Below are positions 1 to 8,100 of a stretch of 64,000 bases of DNA, in pieces (positions within the stretch are counted from its first letter, which is position 1; each line of letters begins with the position of its first letter). The notes under the pieces are model-generated. The model saw only the letters and a list, made by a program, of their open reading frames with translations, did not search any database and was not told the DNA's origin. The translations under genes and the position numbers were made by a program. The DNA is from Extibacter muris (GTDB taxonomy: Bacteria; Bacillota; Clostridia; Lachnospirales; Lachnospiraceae): NCBI RefSeq assembly GCF_004345005.1, contig NZ_SMMX01000008.1, positions 109,505 through 173,504 on the forward strand, read 5' to 3'.

Positions 1-25
1 TTACCTCCATAAAAAATAAAAATAA

Positions 26-49
26 ATAGTTAGATACCGTATTAACTAT
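26..49. promoter_or_regulatory. Inverted repeat, possible operator
   Basis: A 7-bp arm (ATAGTTA, 26-32) is repeated inverted as TAACTAT at 43-49 around a 10-base spacer. It lies between a leftward promoter (78-106) and a leftward ribosome-binding site at the very start of the window (read on the minus strand, ATGGAGG). It may be an operator for the gene to the left. A regulator of the Rrf2 type encoded just to the right is one candidate binder, but that is only a guess from position. Confidence 0.3.
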
Positions 50-77
50 AAAATGAATCTATAAATAATACCCCGTC

Positions 78-106
78 AGATTAGCATATTTTTATAAAAA
101 AGTCAA
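78..106 (-). promoter_or_regulatory. Leftward sigma-70-type promoter
   Basis: On the minus strand TTGACT (plus 101-106) is followed after exactly 17 bases by TAATCT (plus 78-83). It would drive the gene lying left of the window, whose ribosome-binding site is visible at 1-10. Confidence 0.45.
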
Positions 107-152
107 TGCATTCGACAATCTTTTTTACAATATCACTATATTACCGGGGTAT

Positions 153-320
153 ATGCAGACTGCCTTTGCAGAGAAAGCATGCATGGATATCGAAGATGTC
201 ATGAGAAAGCCATTGCGAGGAACGGGAAATATCTGGTAGAATATTGAAGAAGCAAAAGAAGTGCTAAAGGATGATATAATGGATCTGAAATGTGAGATAG
301 TGGAAGGAATCATAGCGTAA
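153..320 (+). pseudogene. Short unrecognised reading-frame remnant
   Basis: An ATG at 153 opens a 28-codon frame ending in TAG at 237. The same frame continues without break for another 26 codons to TAA at 318, giving two short hydrophilic segments of protein-like composition (for example EKACMDIEDVM, then NIEEAKEVLKDD). This looks like the ruined end of a small gene or two micro-ORFs. No family is recognised. Nothing else convincing is seen between 107 and 362. Confidence 0.25.
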
Positions 321-362
321 AGCTGGTGCTGATGAGGAATCACCTGTTGGGAGGGACTGCAT

Positions 363-785
363 ATGAAGATATCGACAAAAGGAATCTATGCGTTAGAGAT
401 AACGGCAGATCTGGCCATGCATTCAGACGACAGGCACCTGGAACGCCTAAAAAATATAGCGGAGCGAAGGAAGCTCTCGGAAAAATATCTGGAACGCATC
501 GTCAGGCTGCTGAAAGCTGCAGGAATCGTGACGAGCGTGCGCGGCGCACAGGGCGGATACCGTCTCGCAAAAGACGCTGGGCAGCTCACGGTGCGGGAAG
601 TGCTGGAGGCTGTGGAAGGAGAGCTGGTGCCTGTAGATTGCCTGACAAAAGAGACTGGATGTGGTATTGGCTGCAGCCTCTGTCCGACGCAGGATACGTG
701 GGGGAGGCTCTGGGATGTAATCGTCAGCGTTACAGACGCAGTGACTGTGGGTGAGATTGTCAAAGTGGCGGCAGAGAGAGGATAG
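363..785 (+). CDS. Rrf2-family regulator with iron-sulfur-type cysteines
   Basis: A 140-residue Rrf2 winged-helix transcription factor. The N-terminal MKISTKGIYALE opens the helix-turn-helix, and the wing motif GAQGGYRLAK is at about 62-70. Four cysteines, C93, C100, C104 and C107, sit in the linker where IscR/NsrR-type members bind a [2Fe-2S] or [4Fe-4S] cluster, so it probably senses iron-sulfur status, nitric oxide or redox. The ATG follows a GGGAGGG ribosome-binding site. A strong terminator-like hairpin at 798-843 separates it from the second Rrf2 gene, so the two are probably separate transcripts. It could be IscR-like or NsrR-like; no isc genes are visible here. Confidence 0.85.
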   Translation: MKISTKGIYALEITADLAMHSDDRHLERLKNIAERRKLSEKYLERIVRLLKAAGIVTSVRGAQGGYRLAKDAGQLTVREVLEAVEGELVPVDCLTKETGCGIGCSLCPTQDTWGRLWDVIVSVTDAVTVGEIVKVAAERG

Positions 786-797
786 GCCGTAGTGCAG

Positions 798-846
798 ACG
801 CCCGGGACAAGAATGTATCAACGTACATTCTTGTCCCGGGCGTTCT
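798..846 (+). terminator. Rho-independent terminator, 20-bp stem
   Basis: A perfect 20-bp stem (798-817 with 824-843) around a 6-base loop directly follows the Rrf2 stop codon. The T-run is short (TTCTTC), but the stem is very stable. It would also act on transcription from the opposite side. Confidence 0.75.
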
Positions 847-885
847 TCATGTCCGTTAATCTGGAATATTTTTTCAGAAAGTATA

Positions 886-915
886 TTGACATGGTAGGAA
901 AAATGGTGTATAACA
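886..915 (+). promoter_or_regulatory. Promoter of the CymR-like gene
   Basis: TTGACA (886-891) and TATAAC (910-915) are separated by 18 bases, about 55 bases before the start codon of the second Rrf2 gene. The AT-rich stretch between the -10 and the ribosome-binding site (about 916-955, including TAGGAATTAG) is where an autoregulatory operator would be expected. Confidence 0.7.
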
Positions 916-968
916 TAAAACATATAAATCATATCGATTTAGTAGGAATTAGAATGGAGGTGCCTGCA

Positions 969-1409
969 ATGAAGATATCGACCAAGGGCAGATATGGACT
1001 GAGAGCACTTGTGGATATGGCGGCAAATACAAACGGGGAACCGGTCTCCCTTACGCAGACGGCGAGCAGGCAGAACTTGTCGCTGAACTATCTTGAACAG
1101 GTATTCGGTACCTTGCGCAAAGCAGGAATCGTGGCAAGCGTCAAGGGCGCCGGAGGGGGATACATGCTTGCAAAAGATGCATCTGAGATAACGGTGAAGG
1201 AGATTCTGGAGGCTCTGGAAGGAGAATTCTCAATTGTCAACAGGATAACGGATGAATGTGAAGATGAAGTGGAAGCAGCTATCCGGGAACTCGTCTGGGA
1301 TGAAATCGACAGGAGGGTAAATGAATTGTTTCAGGAGTGCACGCTTGGCAGGCTCGTGGATGACTATCGGGAAAAGCAGGGACAATTCGTTCCTATGTAT
1401 TACCTGTAG
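969..1409 (+). CDS. cymR: CymR-like Rrf2-family regulator
   Basis: A 146-residue Rrf2 protein. The start at 969 is chosen because AATGGAGG lies 8-10 bases upstream; a longer frame reaching back to 792 would run through the terminator and promoter. It has the family start MKISTKGRYGLRALVD and the wing motif GAGGGYMLAK. It lacks the clustered cysteines of its neighbour, which fits the CymR branch rather than the cluster-binding branch. In Firmicutes CymR, together with CysK, represses cysteine and methionine sulfur-metabolism genes. The next two genes here are metY and cysK, so the same role is inferred. The symbol rests on context plus family resemblance. Confidence 0.75.
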   Translation: MKISTKGRYGLRALVDMAANTNGEPVSLTQTASRQNLSLNYLEQVFGTLRKAGIVASVKGAGGGYMLAKDASEITVKEILEALEGEFSIVNRITDECEDEVEAAIRELVWDEIDRRVNELFQECTLGRLVDDYREKQGQFVPMYYL

Positions 1410-1478
1410 CGGCACATCCACAGGGCGACACAGACAGAACAATAATATTGCAGTATAAAGAAAGTGGGGACATCAGTT

Positions 1479-2762
1479 ATGAGCAGAGATTGGAAATTTG
1501 AGACATTACAGCTACATATAGGACAGGAGCAGCCGGACCCGGCAAGCGACGCCAGGGCGGTTCCTATATATCAGACGACTTCTTATGTGTTCCGGGACTG
1601 CCAGCACGCGGCAGACCGGTTCTCCCTTGCAGACGCAGGGAATATATACGGCCGGCTCACCAATTCCACGCAGGACGTATTTGAGAAGCGCATGGCTGCG
1701 CTGGAGGGAGGCGTGGCGGCGCTCGGCGTAGCTTCGGGGGCGGCAGCGATAACGTATACGTTCCAGAATCTTGCCCATGCCGGTGACCATATCGTGGCAA
1801 GCAAATACATATATGGCGGAAGCTATAACCTTCTGGAACATACGCTGCCCGCACAGGGGATAACGACGACTTTCATCGATCCCGATGAAGAAGGGGCGTG
1901 GGAAGCGGCTATACAGGACAACACAAAGGCACTGTTCCTCGAGTCCATCGGCAACCCAAACGCCAATCTTGCAGATATAGAAAAAGTGGCGGAGACGGCC
2001 CACAGGCATGGAATCGTGCTCGTGATGGACAGTACGTTCGCGACACCGTATCTGCTGCGGCCATTTGAACATGGTGCAGATATCGTCGTACATTCGGCCA
2101 CAAAATTTATCGGGGGGCATGGAACGGCGATTGGCGGCGTAATCATAGACGGAGGCAGATTTGACTGGAAGGCATCAGGCAGATACCCGCAGCTTACCGA
2201 ACCGGATGCCAGCTATCACGGCGTCATATTTACCGAGGCGGCCGGGGCGGCGGCATTTGTGACAAGAATCCGGGCAGTCATATTGAGGGACACAGGAGCC
2301 ACGATGGCGCCGCTTCACGCATTTCTGTTTCTGCAGGGGCTTGAGACGCTGTCTCTGCGGGTGGAACGCCATGTACAGAATACGTTGCAGGTAGTCGATT
2401 ACCTGAGCAGGCACCCGAAAGTAGAACGGGTGAACCATCCGATGCTGGCAGACAGCCCATACCATGATTTGTACGGCAGATACTTTCCGGAAGGGGGCTG
2501 TTCTATCTTTACCTTTGAAGTGAAAGGAGGTGAAGAGGAAGCGAAACGCTTCATTGATAAGCTGCAAATATTTTCTCTGCTGGCTAATGTGGCAGACGTT
2601 AAATCACTTGTCATCCATCCGGCCAGCACGACACATTCCCAGATGACCGAGGAAGAACTTGGCAATTCCGGCATACGCCCGAACAGCGTACGTCTGTCAA
2701 TCGGGACAGAACATATCGACGATATCATCCATGATCTGGATCAGGCATTGGCGTCAATATAA
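1479..2762 (+). CDS. metY: O-acetylhomoserine sulfhydrylase
   Basis: A 427-residue PLP enzyme of the Cys/Met metabolism family. It makes homocysteine from O-acetylhomoserine and sulfide in the cytoplasm. The N-terminal motif [15 protein letters not shown], the family block [10 protein letters not shown] and the long insert typical of OAH sulfhydrylases (about 425-430 residues in total) are present. The PLP lysine lies in [13 protein letters not shown], about residue 210. ATG at 1479 is preferred over a GTG five codons earlier because GTGGGGA sits 8 bases before it. It lies downstream of the CymR-like gene and 53 bases before cysK, forming a sulfur-assimilation unit. Confidence 0.9.
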   Translation: MSRDWKFETLQLHIGQEQPDPASDARAVPIYQTTSYVFRDCQHAADRFSLADAGNIYGRLTNSTQDVFEKRMAALEGGVAALGVASGAAAITYTFQNLAHAGDHIVASKYIYGGSYNLLEHTLPAQGITTTFIDPDEEGAWEAAIQDNTKALFLESIGNPNANLADIEKVAETAHRHGIVLVMDSTFATPYLLRPFEHGADIVVHSATKFIGGHGTAIGGVIIDGGRFDWKASGRYPQLTEPDASYHGVIFTEAAGAAAFVTRIRAVILRDTGATMAPLHAFLFLQGLETLSLRVERHVQNTLQVVDYLSRHPKVERVNHPMLADSPYHDLYGRYFPEGGCSIFTFEVKGGEEEAKRFIDKLQIFSLLANVADVKSLVIHPASTTHSQMTEEELGNSGIRPNSVRLSIGTEHIDDIIHDLDQALASI

Positions 2763-2815
2763 CCATATATCAGTAAAGCCGTGTAATCCGGCAGTAGAAA
2801 AGGAGGAGTTTCATA

Positions 2816-3745
2816 ATGGGACAGATATACAAGAACGTAGAAGAAATGATAGGAAGGACGCCGCTTCTGGAAGTGGCCAGAATTGAGGAGGAAAAGGGGC
2901 TACAGGCAAAAGTGCTTGTAAAGCTGGAGCTCTTCAACCCTGCGGGTAGCGTAAAAGACAGAGCGGCCTTATCGATGCTGCTTGACGCGGAAGAGAGAGG
3001 GCTTATCGCCCCTGGTTCCACGATTATCGAACCGACAAGCGGCAATACAGGGATCGGGCTGGCTTCAGTTGCCGCGTCGAGGGGATACCGGACCGTATTT
3101 ACCATGCCGGAGACGATGAGCATAGAGCGCAGGAAGCTGTTGAAAGGATATGGGGCTGAGATCGTCCTCACGGAAGGTGCCAAAGGAATGCCGGGAGCTA
3201 TCGCCAAAGCAGAAGAGCTGGCGGCTGAGACGGAAGATGCTATCGTGCTCGGCCAGTTTGTGAATGAGGCGAACCCGAAAGCGCATAGGGAGACGACAGG
3301 GCCTGAGATATGGCAAGACACAGACGGAACGGTCGACATATTCGTGGCCGGCGTAGGTACCGGCGGCACGGTCACAGGTACGGGTGCATACTTGAAGGAA
3401 AAGAACCCGGATATAAAAGTAGTTGCCGTCGAGCCGGCCGCCTCCCCTGTCCTCTCGGGAGGGAAACCGGGTCCGCATGGCCTGCAGGGAATCGGTGCGG
3501 GATTTGTACCGGATATACTGGACACGGATATCTACGATGAGATTATAACAGTAGAAAATGAAGAGGCTTACAATGCGTCGAGGCTTCTGGCTGCAAAGCA
3601 GGGTGTTCTCACCGGCATCTCCTCAGGAGCTGCGCTCCATGCGGCAATAACGCTGGCTATGAGAGTGGAAAATAAAGGAAAAACGATTGTAGCACTGCTA
3701 CCGGATACGGGGGAGAGATATCTGTCAACTCCACTGTTTGAGTAA
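2816..3745 (+). CDS. cysK: Cysteine synthase A (O-acetylserine sulfhydrylase)
   Basis: A 309-residue fold-type II PLP enzyme that joins O-acetylserine and sulfide to give cysteine. Visible motifs are the PLP lysine in [12 protein letters not shown] (about residue 45), the substrate loop [11 protein letters not shown], the phosphate-binding loop [10 protein letters not shown], and the C-terminal block [17 protein letters not shown] precedes the ATG. In Firmicutes CysK also acts as the corepressor partner of CymR, which fits the nearby CymR-like gene. Length and motifs are complete. Confidence 0.93.
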   Translation: MGQIYKNVEEMIGRTPLLEVARIEEEKGLQAKVLVKLELFNPAGSVKDRAALSMLLDAEERGLIAPGSTIIEPTSGNTGIGLASVAASRGYRTVFTMPETMSIERRKLLKGYGAEIVLTEGAKGMPGAIAKAEELAAETEDAIVLGQFVNEANPKAHRETTGPEIWQDTDGTVDIFVAGVGTGGTVTGTGAYLKEKNPDIKVVAVEPAASPVLSGGKPGPHGLQGIGAGFVPDILDTDIYDEIITVENEEAYNASRLLAAKQGVLTGISSGAALHAAITLAMRVENKGKTIVALLPDTGERYLSTPLFE

Positions 3746-3756
3746 AATATTAGTTC

Positions 3757-3785
3757 TTGACGGAAGCTGCTTTAACGTGTAAAGT
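3757..3785 (+). promoter_or_regulatory. Probable promoter of the first ptsI
   Basis: TTGACG (3757-3762), 17 bases, then TAAAGT (3780-3785), about 40 bases before the ptsI start. This is a moderate match only. Confidence 0.4.
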
Positions 3786-3827
3786 TATCTTATTGAACAC
3801 GAAGAGGCAGTAAAGGATAGAGGTACT

Positions 3828-5453
3828 ATGATTACACTGACAGGGAAGAAAGTTTCGGAAGGCGTCGCGATCGGACGGCTGTCGTTTTACAGGAGAGATA
3901 CAAAAGAAATCAAGAAGTTTGATGTCAAAGATGTAGAAAAAGAGATCATGAGATTCCAGAAAGGGCGGGAGAAAGCCCTTCTGGAACTGAAAGATTTGTA
4001 TACGGATTCCATTAAAGATGTCGGGGAGGCGAATGCCGCCATCTTTGAGATGCAGCAGATGATCCTGGAGGATCAGGATTATATCGATGTGATTACCGGC
4101 GTGATACTGGAACAGAAGCTGAATGCGGAATATGCGGTACAGTCTGCGTCAGAGCATTTTGTTGAGACATGCGTGCAGGAGGGGAAGAACTATGTCCAGG
4201 GGCATGACACGGATATCCGTGACGTGTCATGCAGGCTCGTGCGCATTCTGTCCAGAAGCTGGAAAGACAAGCTGCTTACGGATGAACCGATCGTGCTGGC
4301 GGCCAATGAGATCTATCCGAGCGAGGCGGTGCAGCTTGATAAGACGAAGATTCTCGGATTCGTCACGAGGTACGGCGCAATCAATTCACACACCGCCGTA
4401 CTGGCAAGAACGATGGGGATTCCTTCTGTCATCGGACTCGGAGAAGCGCTGAAGAAGGATTATGACGGCAAGACTATCATCATCGACGGTTTCGAGGGAA
4501 AGATATACATAGAGCCGGATTACACGACGCTTACGAGGATGAAGCAGAAGAAAGAAAGCAATGTGTCACAGGTGAAGAATCTGGAGCGTCTCAAGGGAAA
4601 GGATAACGTCACCCAGAGCGGACAGAGGATTGACATCTGCGCCAATATCGGCAAACGGGAAGACATAGAAAATGTACTGCGCAGCGATGCAGGCGGTATC
4701 GGCCTGTTCCGGAGCGAGTTCCTCTATATGGAGAACAGGCATAAGCTGCCCACCGAAGAGCAGCAGTTCCAGACGTATAAGCTGGCAGCCGAGGCCATGG
4801 GAGCGAAGCGTGTCGTCATAAGGACGGCTGACCTGGGCGGCGACAAGCAGGCGGAATGTCTTGATCTCGGAGAGGAGAACAACCCGGCGATGGGATACCG
4901 CGGAATCCGCATCTCCCTCGATAAGGACGAGATGTTCAAGACGCAGCTGCGGGCTATACTGCGCGCCTCGGTATTTGGCAATGTGTCGATCATGCTCCCG
5001 ATGATCACATCGCTCGCTGAGGTGCAGAGTGCGAAGGTGATGCTGGAAGCAGCCAAGCGCGAGCTCAAAGATGAAAAGACAGCTTTTGATGAAGATATAC
5101 AGGTTGGCGTAATGATAGAGACTCCGGCCGCTGTAATGATCAGCGGGGAGCTCGCCAGAGAGGTGGACTTCTTCAGCATAGGGACGAACGACCTGTCACA
5201 GTATACGATGGCGGTGGACCGGCAGAACGGCAGGATCGGAAGATATTATGACCCGCACCATCCCGCGCTGCTCAAGATGATTCGTATCGTGACGAACAAT
5301 GTCCATCTGGAGGGAAAAAGAATCAGTATCTGTGGAGATCTGGCGGCAGATCTGACGCTGACAGAGTTCTTTATCCAGATAGGCATAGACGAATTATCCG
5401 TGACACCACCTCAGGTACTCGGACTCAGGAAGAAGATCCGGGATATCCAGTAG
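3828..5453 (+). CDS. ptsI: PTS enzyme I (first copy)
   Basis: A 541-residue phosphoenolpyruvate-protein phosphotransferase, the first general component of the sugar phosphotransferase system. It has an N-terminal HPr-binding domain, the phosphorylated His in the block AINSHTAVLARTMGIPS, and the PEP-binding TIM-barrel with GGIGLFRSEFLYM, RTADLGGDKQ and the catalytic Cys region ISICGDLAAD. A second, clearly paralogous copy lies at 10392-12011 behind ptsH. This copy stands alone with its own probable promoter, so its HPr partner is not obvious from the neighbourhood. Its stop codon is followed directly by a GC-rich repeat (5461-5580). Confidence 0.93.
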   Translation: MITLTGKKVSEGVAIGRLSFYRRDTKEIKKFDVKDVEKEIMRFQKGREKALLELKDLYTDSIKDVGEANAAIFEMQQMILEDQDYIDVITGVILEQKLNAEYAVQSASEHFVETCVQEGKNYVQGHDTDIRDVSCRLVRILSRSWKDKLLTDEPIVLAANEIYPSEAVQLDKTKILGFVTRYGAINSHTAVLARTMGIPSVIGLGEALKKDYDGKTIIIDGFEGKIYIEPDYTTLTRMKQKKESNVSQVKNLERLKGKDNVTQSGQRIDICANIGKREDIENVLRSDAGGIGLFRSEFLYMENRHKLPTEEQQFQTYKLAAEAMGAKRVVIRTADLGGDKQAECLDLGEENNPAMGYRGIRISLDKDEMFKTQLRAILRASVFGNVSIMLPMITSLAEVQSAKVMLEAAKRELKDEKTAFDEDIQVGVMIETPAAVMISGELAREVDFFSIGTNDLSQYTMAVDRQNGRIGRYYDPHHPALLKMIRIVTNNVHLEGKRISICGDLAADLTLTEFFIQIGIDELSVTPPQVLGLRKKIRDIQ

Positions 5454-5460
5454 TGGGGGG

Positions 5461-5580
5461 GGCGGTAAAGTGGCTGCGGACTGGGAGCCGGGTGGCATCT
5501 GCTCCGATGCGTCCGAGGCTGCGACTAGTCCACGGCCTCCTAACTTTGCGGCAGAGTCGCTGATAGCAGCTCCTCTTCCG
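5461..5580 (+). repeat. GC-rich dispersed repeat, copy A
   Basis: Begins 8 bases after the first ptsI stop and aligns over about 110 bases with 43001-43112, which begins right at another stop codon. The best-conserved parts are GTCCGAGGCT and CTTTGCGGCAGAGTCGCTGA. The open frame across it is low-complexity and protein-unlike, so it is read as a noncoding repeat. Confidence 0.65.
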
Positions 5581-5620
5581 CAAACCAAGGATTCCGGGAC
5601 GGATTCTCCGCCTCTCCCGC

Positions 5621-5670
5621 TTACACCTGCGCATCTCCCACCCGGCTCCCCGCCCGCTATCTACTTTACT
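5621..5670 (-). repeat. Partial inverted copy of the GC-rich repeat head
   Basis: Read on the minus strand this segment contains AGTAAAGTAGATAGC and GGGAGCCGGGTGG. These match the head of copy A (GTAAAGTGGCTGCGG, GGGAGCCGGGTGG at 5464-5494) and the third copy at 5867. It suggests repeated insertion or rearrangement of one repeat family. Confidence 0.5.
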
Positions 5671-5866
5671 AACAAGGGCGAGGCGGTCGTGAGGCGTTGC
5701 TGGCCAGGGGATGTCATCTCAACATCCCCGTACCTGATTCCGGCTCTTTTTCATTATGTTATTACCAACCAAGGTTTCCAACTTGCTTAGCCCTTTATCA
5801 CTATGCTGACACAGCCAAAGCCTTATGCTGGCCAGTAACGACACACAGCCCCCCCCCGCCCGTGCC

Positions 5867-5910
5867 AGTAAAGTAGATAGCCGAAGGGGACGCATCGGAG
5901 CATCTGCCCC
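5867..5910. repeat. Third fragment of the GC-rich repeat family
   Basis: Shares AGTAAAGTAGATAGC with the inverted copy at 5621-5670. It also contains, in inverse orientation, the GCTCCGATGCGTCC block of copy A (5501-5514). The remainder of 5671-5866 holds no recognisable gene; a poly-C run and short hairpins are all that is seen. Confidence 0.45.
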
Positions 5911-5933
5911 ATACGTCCCCAGCGGCGTCTGGT

Positions 5934-6172
5934 TTACGAAACTCCCATTTTTTGCAGCAGATTCAGCGTAAGTGCCTGAACCCCCGAGAACGCCGCTCCG
6001 ATAATGACGGCCCATATGCCGTACTGGAAGATTCCGAACAGGATGACGAGCATATTGATGCAGAAGATAGCCCCCGCCACGTTGATGGCGGGATTTTTTT
6101 TGTTCAGGACAAGGGTAATCGTGTCAAAGCTGATGGCGGTGGCATGCTGGCTGATACAGAGGTGATATTATC
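5934..6172 (-). pseudogene. C-terminal fragment of a YitT-like membrane protein
   Basis: On the minus strand an open frame of about 78 codons ends in TAA (plus 5934-5936) and has an in-frame stop just before its beginning, with no start codon. It encodes a segment such as ISFDTITLVLNKK followed by two hydrophobic stretches, the second containing AVIIGAAFSGVQALTLN. This resembles the central part of YitT/DUF161-type membrane proteins of unknown function. With no N-terminus and no ribosome-binding site it is a gene fragment. The family call is by resemblance only. Confidence 0.45.
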
Positions 6173-6320
6173 AACTACTCTCCAAATCTGAGCCATATAG
6201 TAATGCCATTGAATAACAGTATAGAACATTTTAAAAAGAAAAACTATTCTGATAATCTCTTTGTCAGATGTGCATAATAAAAGAAGGTTCTTTTTGGTAG
6301 TTATTATTGGCTGATTTTAA

Positions 6321-6349
6321 TTGACATTGACTGAAAATGATTATATCAT
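6321..6349 (+). promoter_or_regulatory. Promoter of the fructose operon
   Basis: TTGACA (6321-6326), 17 bases, TATCAT (6344-6349), about 70 bases upstream of fruR. The leader between the -10 and the ATG repeats GAAAATG/GAAAGATAATG-like words (for example TGAACGAAAATGG at 6361), which may be binding sites for the DeoR-type FruR. The operator claim is an inference. Confidence 0.65.
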
Positions 6350-6419
6350 AATAACAGAAATGAACGAAAATGGAAGAATATGAAAGATAATGACTATCTT
6401 AAAGACTGGAGGTACTAAT

Positions 6420-7169
6420 ATGCTGGCAGAGGAACGTTACAACGAGATTCTTAGGCTTGTAAATGACAAAAAGACGGTTACGGTCCAGGAACTGACAGAG
6501 CAGCTTGACACATCGGAATCGACCATAAGGAGAGACCTGACCGCGCTGCACCGGAAAGGCAGCCTTATCAAGGTGCACGGCGGGGCGACGGCAGTGAATC
6601 TGGAGCCGATGACGAAGGACGCGTCGCTGTCTGTAAGAAGAGACCTGAATATAGAGGAAAAGGTGGCGATTGCCAGGCATGCCGCCTCGCTCATGGAAAA
6701 AGATGACTTTGTCTATATGGACGCGGGGAGCAGCGTGGATCTGCTGATTGACCATATTGCAGAGCCGGATGCTGTATTTGTGACCAATGCCATAGGGCAT
6801 GCGCAGAAGCTGCTGAAAAAAGGATGCAGGGTCTATCTCCTCGGGGGAGAGCTGAAAGAGACGACGGAAGCGATAGTCGGGGCGGAAGCTATAGAGAGCC
6901 TGAAGAAATACAACTTCACGAAGGGGTTTTTTGGGACGAACGGCGTGAGCAGGGACAAAGGCTTCACGACACCGGATATTACAGAGGCGCTTGTGAAGGA
7001 AAAAGCAGTATCGCAGTGCCGGAAAAGTTATATACTGTCAGATTCAAGCAAAATCAATCAGGTCTCGTCCGTAACATTTGCAGAATTCGACGGCTGTACG
7101 GTGGTGACGACAAGGCTGAATGACGATTCATACAGGTCATGCAGGAATGTAGTGGAGGTAGAAGGATGA
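6420..7169 (+). CDS. fruR: DeoR-family regulator of the fructose operon
   Basis: A 249-residue DeoR-type repressor. The HTH lies in residues 1-55 with the family motif SESTIRRDLTALHRKG and HGGA just after it. The C-terminal sugar-phosphate sensor domain (ISOCOT fold) contains FVTNAIGHAQKLL and the ending block SYILSDSSKIN. ATG at 6420 is chosen because CTGGAGG lies 6 bases before it. It overlaps fruK by 4 bases (ATGA) and is the first gene of fruR-fruK-fruA. By family, it probably represses the operon until fructose-1-phosphate accumulates. Confidence 0.88.
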   Translation: MLAEERYNEILRLVNDKKTVTVQELTEQLDTSESTIRRDLTALHRKGSLIKVHGGATAVNLEPMTKDASLSVRRDLNIEEKVAIARHAASLMEKDDFVYMDAGSSVDLLIDHIAEPDAVFVTNAIGHAQKLLKKGCRVYLLGGELKETTEAIVGAEAIESLKKYNFTKGFFGTNGVSRDKGFTTPDITEALVKEKAVSQCRKSYILSDSSKINQVSSVTFAEFDGCTVVTTRLNDDSYRSCRNVVEVEG

Positions 7170-8086
7170 TTTATACGGTAACTTTCAACCCGTCGCTGGA
7201 TTATGTAATCCAGACGGAGAAGCTTACCCCGGGTGAGATCAGCCGGACGGCAGGCGAGCATATCTATCCGGGCGGCAAAGGCAACAATGTCTCTGTCATG
7301 CTCTCGAATCTTGGGCGCAAGAGCAGGGCGCTTGGATTCGTAGCCGGCTTTACCGGGGATGCGCTGGAACAGATGCTGAACGACTGCGGATGCGATACAG
7401 ATTTTATCAGGCTTGGGCAGGGGTTCACGAGAATCAACGTCAAGATCAATGACGGACAGGAAACAGAGATTAACGGACAGGGCCCTTCCATTACGGAAGA
7501 GGCGCTACAAGAGCTGTATGGGCGGCTGGACAGGTTGGAAGCAGACGACTTTCTTGTATTGGCAGGAAGCATTCCCGATACGATGCCGCCGGATATCTAT
7601 GAGAAGATTATGGCGAGGCTCGATGGACGTGGGATACACATCGCGGTAGACGCGACGAAGGAGCTTTTGCTGAACGTGCTGAAGTATCATCCATTTCTAA
7701 TAAAGCCGAATAACCATGAACTGGGCGAGATGTTTGGCACAGTGCTGGAAACAGAGGAAGAGATGATACGGCATGCCGGTATGCTTCAGGAAAAAGGAGC
7801 CCGGAATGTGCTCGTTTCTATGGCGGGAGACGGAGCCATCCTCGTGACAGAGGATAAGACGATATGCAGGAGCCAGCCGCCCAAGGGCGAGGTCAAAAAT
7901 TCCGTAGGTGCCGGAGATTCCATGGTAGCAGGGTTTCTCACCGGATGGCTGAACACGGGAATCTATGAAAAAGCCTTTAAGCTTGGCATTGCGGCGGGAA
8001 GCGCCACGGCCTTCACGAGCTGGCTGGCAGGCAAAGAAGAGATAGTGGAGCTGCTCGGGGAAGAACCGTCAGAGTATGGATTATAG
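7166..8086 (+). CDS. fruK: 1-phosphofructokinase
   Basis: A 306-residue PfkB-family kinase that converts fructose-1-phosphate to fructose-1,6-bisphosphate. Substrate residues lie in the N-terminal MIYTVTFNPSLDYVI. The glycine-rich block YPGGKGNNVS is the first PfkB signature, and the C-terminal signature with the catalytic Asp is NSVGAGDSMVAGFL, about residue 250. The start codon overlaps the fruR stop (ATGA) and is preceded by GGAGGTAGAAGG, implying translational coupling. It acts directly on the product of the next gene, the fructose PTS. Confidence 0.93.
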   Translation: MIYTVTFNPSLDYVIQTEKLTPGEISRTAGEHIYPGGKGNNVSVMLSNLGRKSRALGFVAGFTGDALEQMLNDCGCDTDFIRLGQGFTRINVKINDGQETEINGQGPSITEEALQELYGRLDRLEADDFLVLAGSIPDTMPPDIYEKIMARLDGRGIHIAVDATKELLLNVLKYHPFLIKPNNHELGEMFGTVLETEEEMIRHAGMLQEKGARNVLVSMAGDGAILVTEDKTICRSQPPKGEVKNSVGAGDSMVAGFLTGWLNTGIYEKAFKLGIAAGSATAFTSWLAGKEEIVELLGEEPSEYGL

Positions 8087-8100
8087 GAGGAATGTATATC

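Noticed and set aside
792..968. Upstream extension of the CymR-like protein to 205 residues
   Set aside because: It would run through a strong terminator and a good promoter; the family start MKISTKG with a ribosome-binding site is at 969.
5470..5790. Open frame of 106 codons after the first ptsI
   Set aside because: Pro/Ser/Ala-rich low-complexity translation across a repeat found elsewhere in noncoding sequence.
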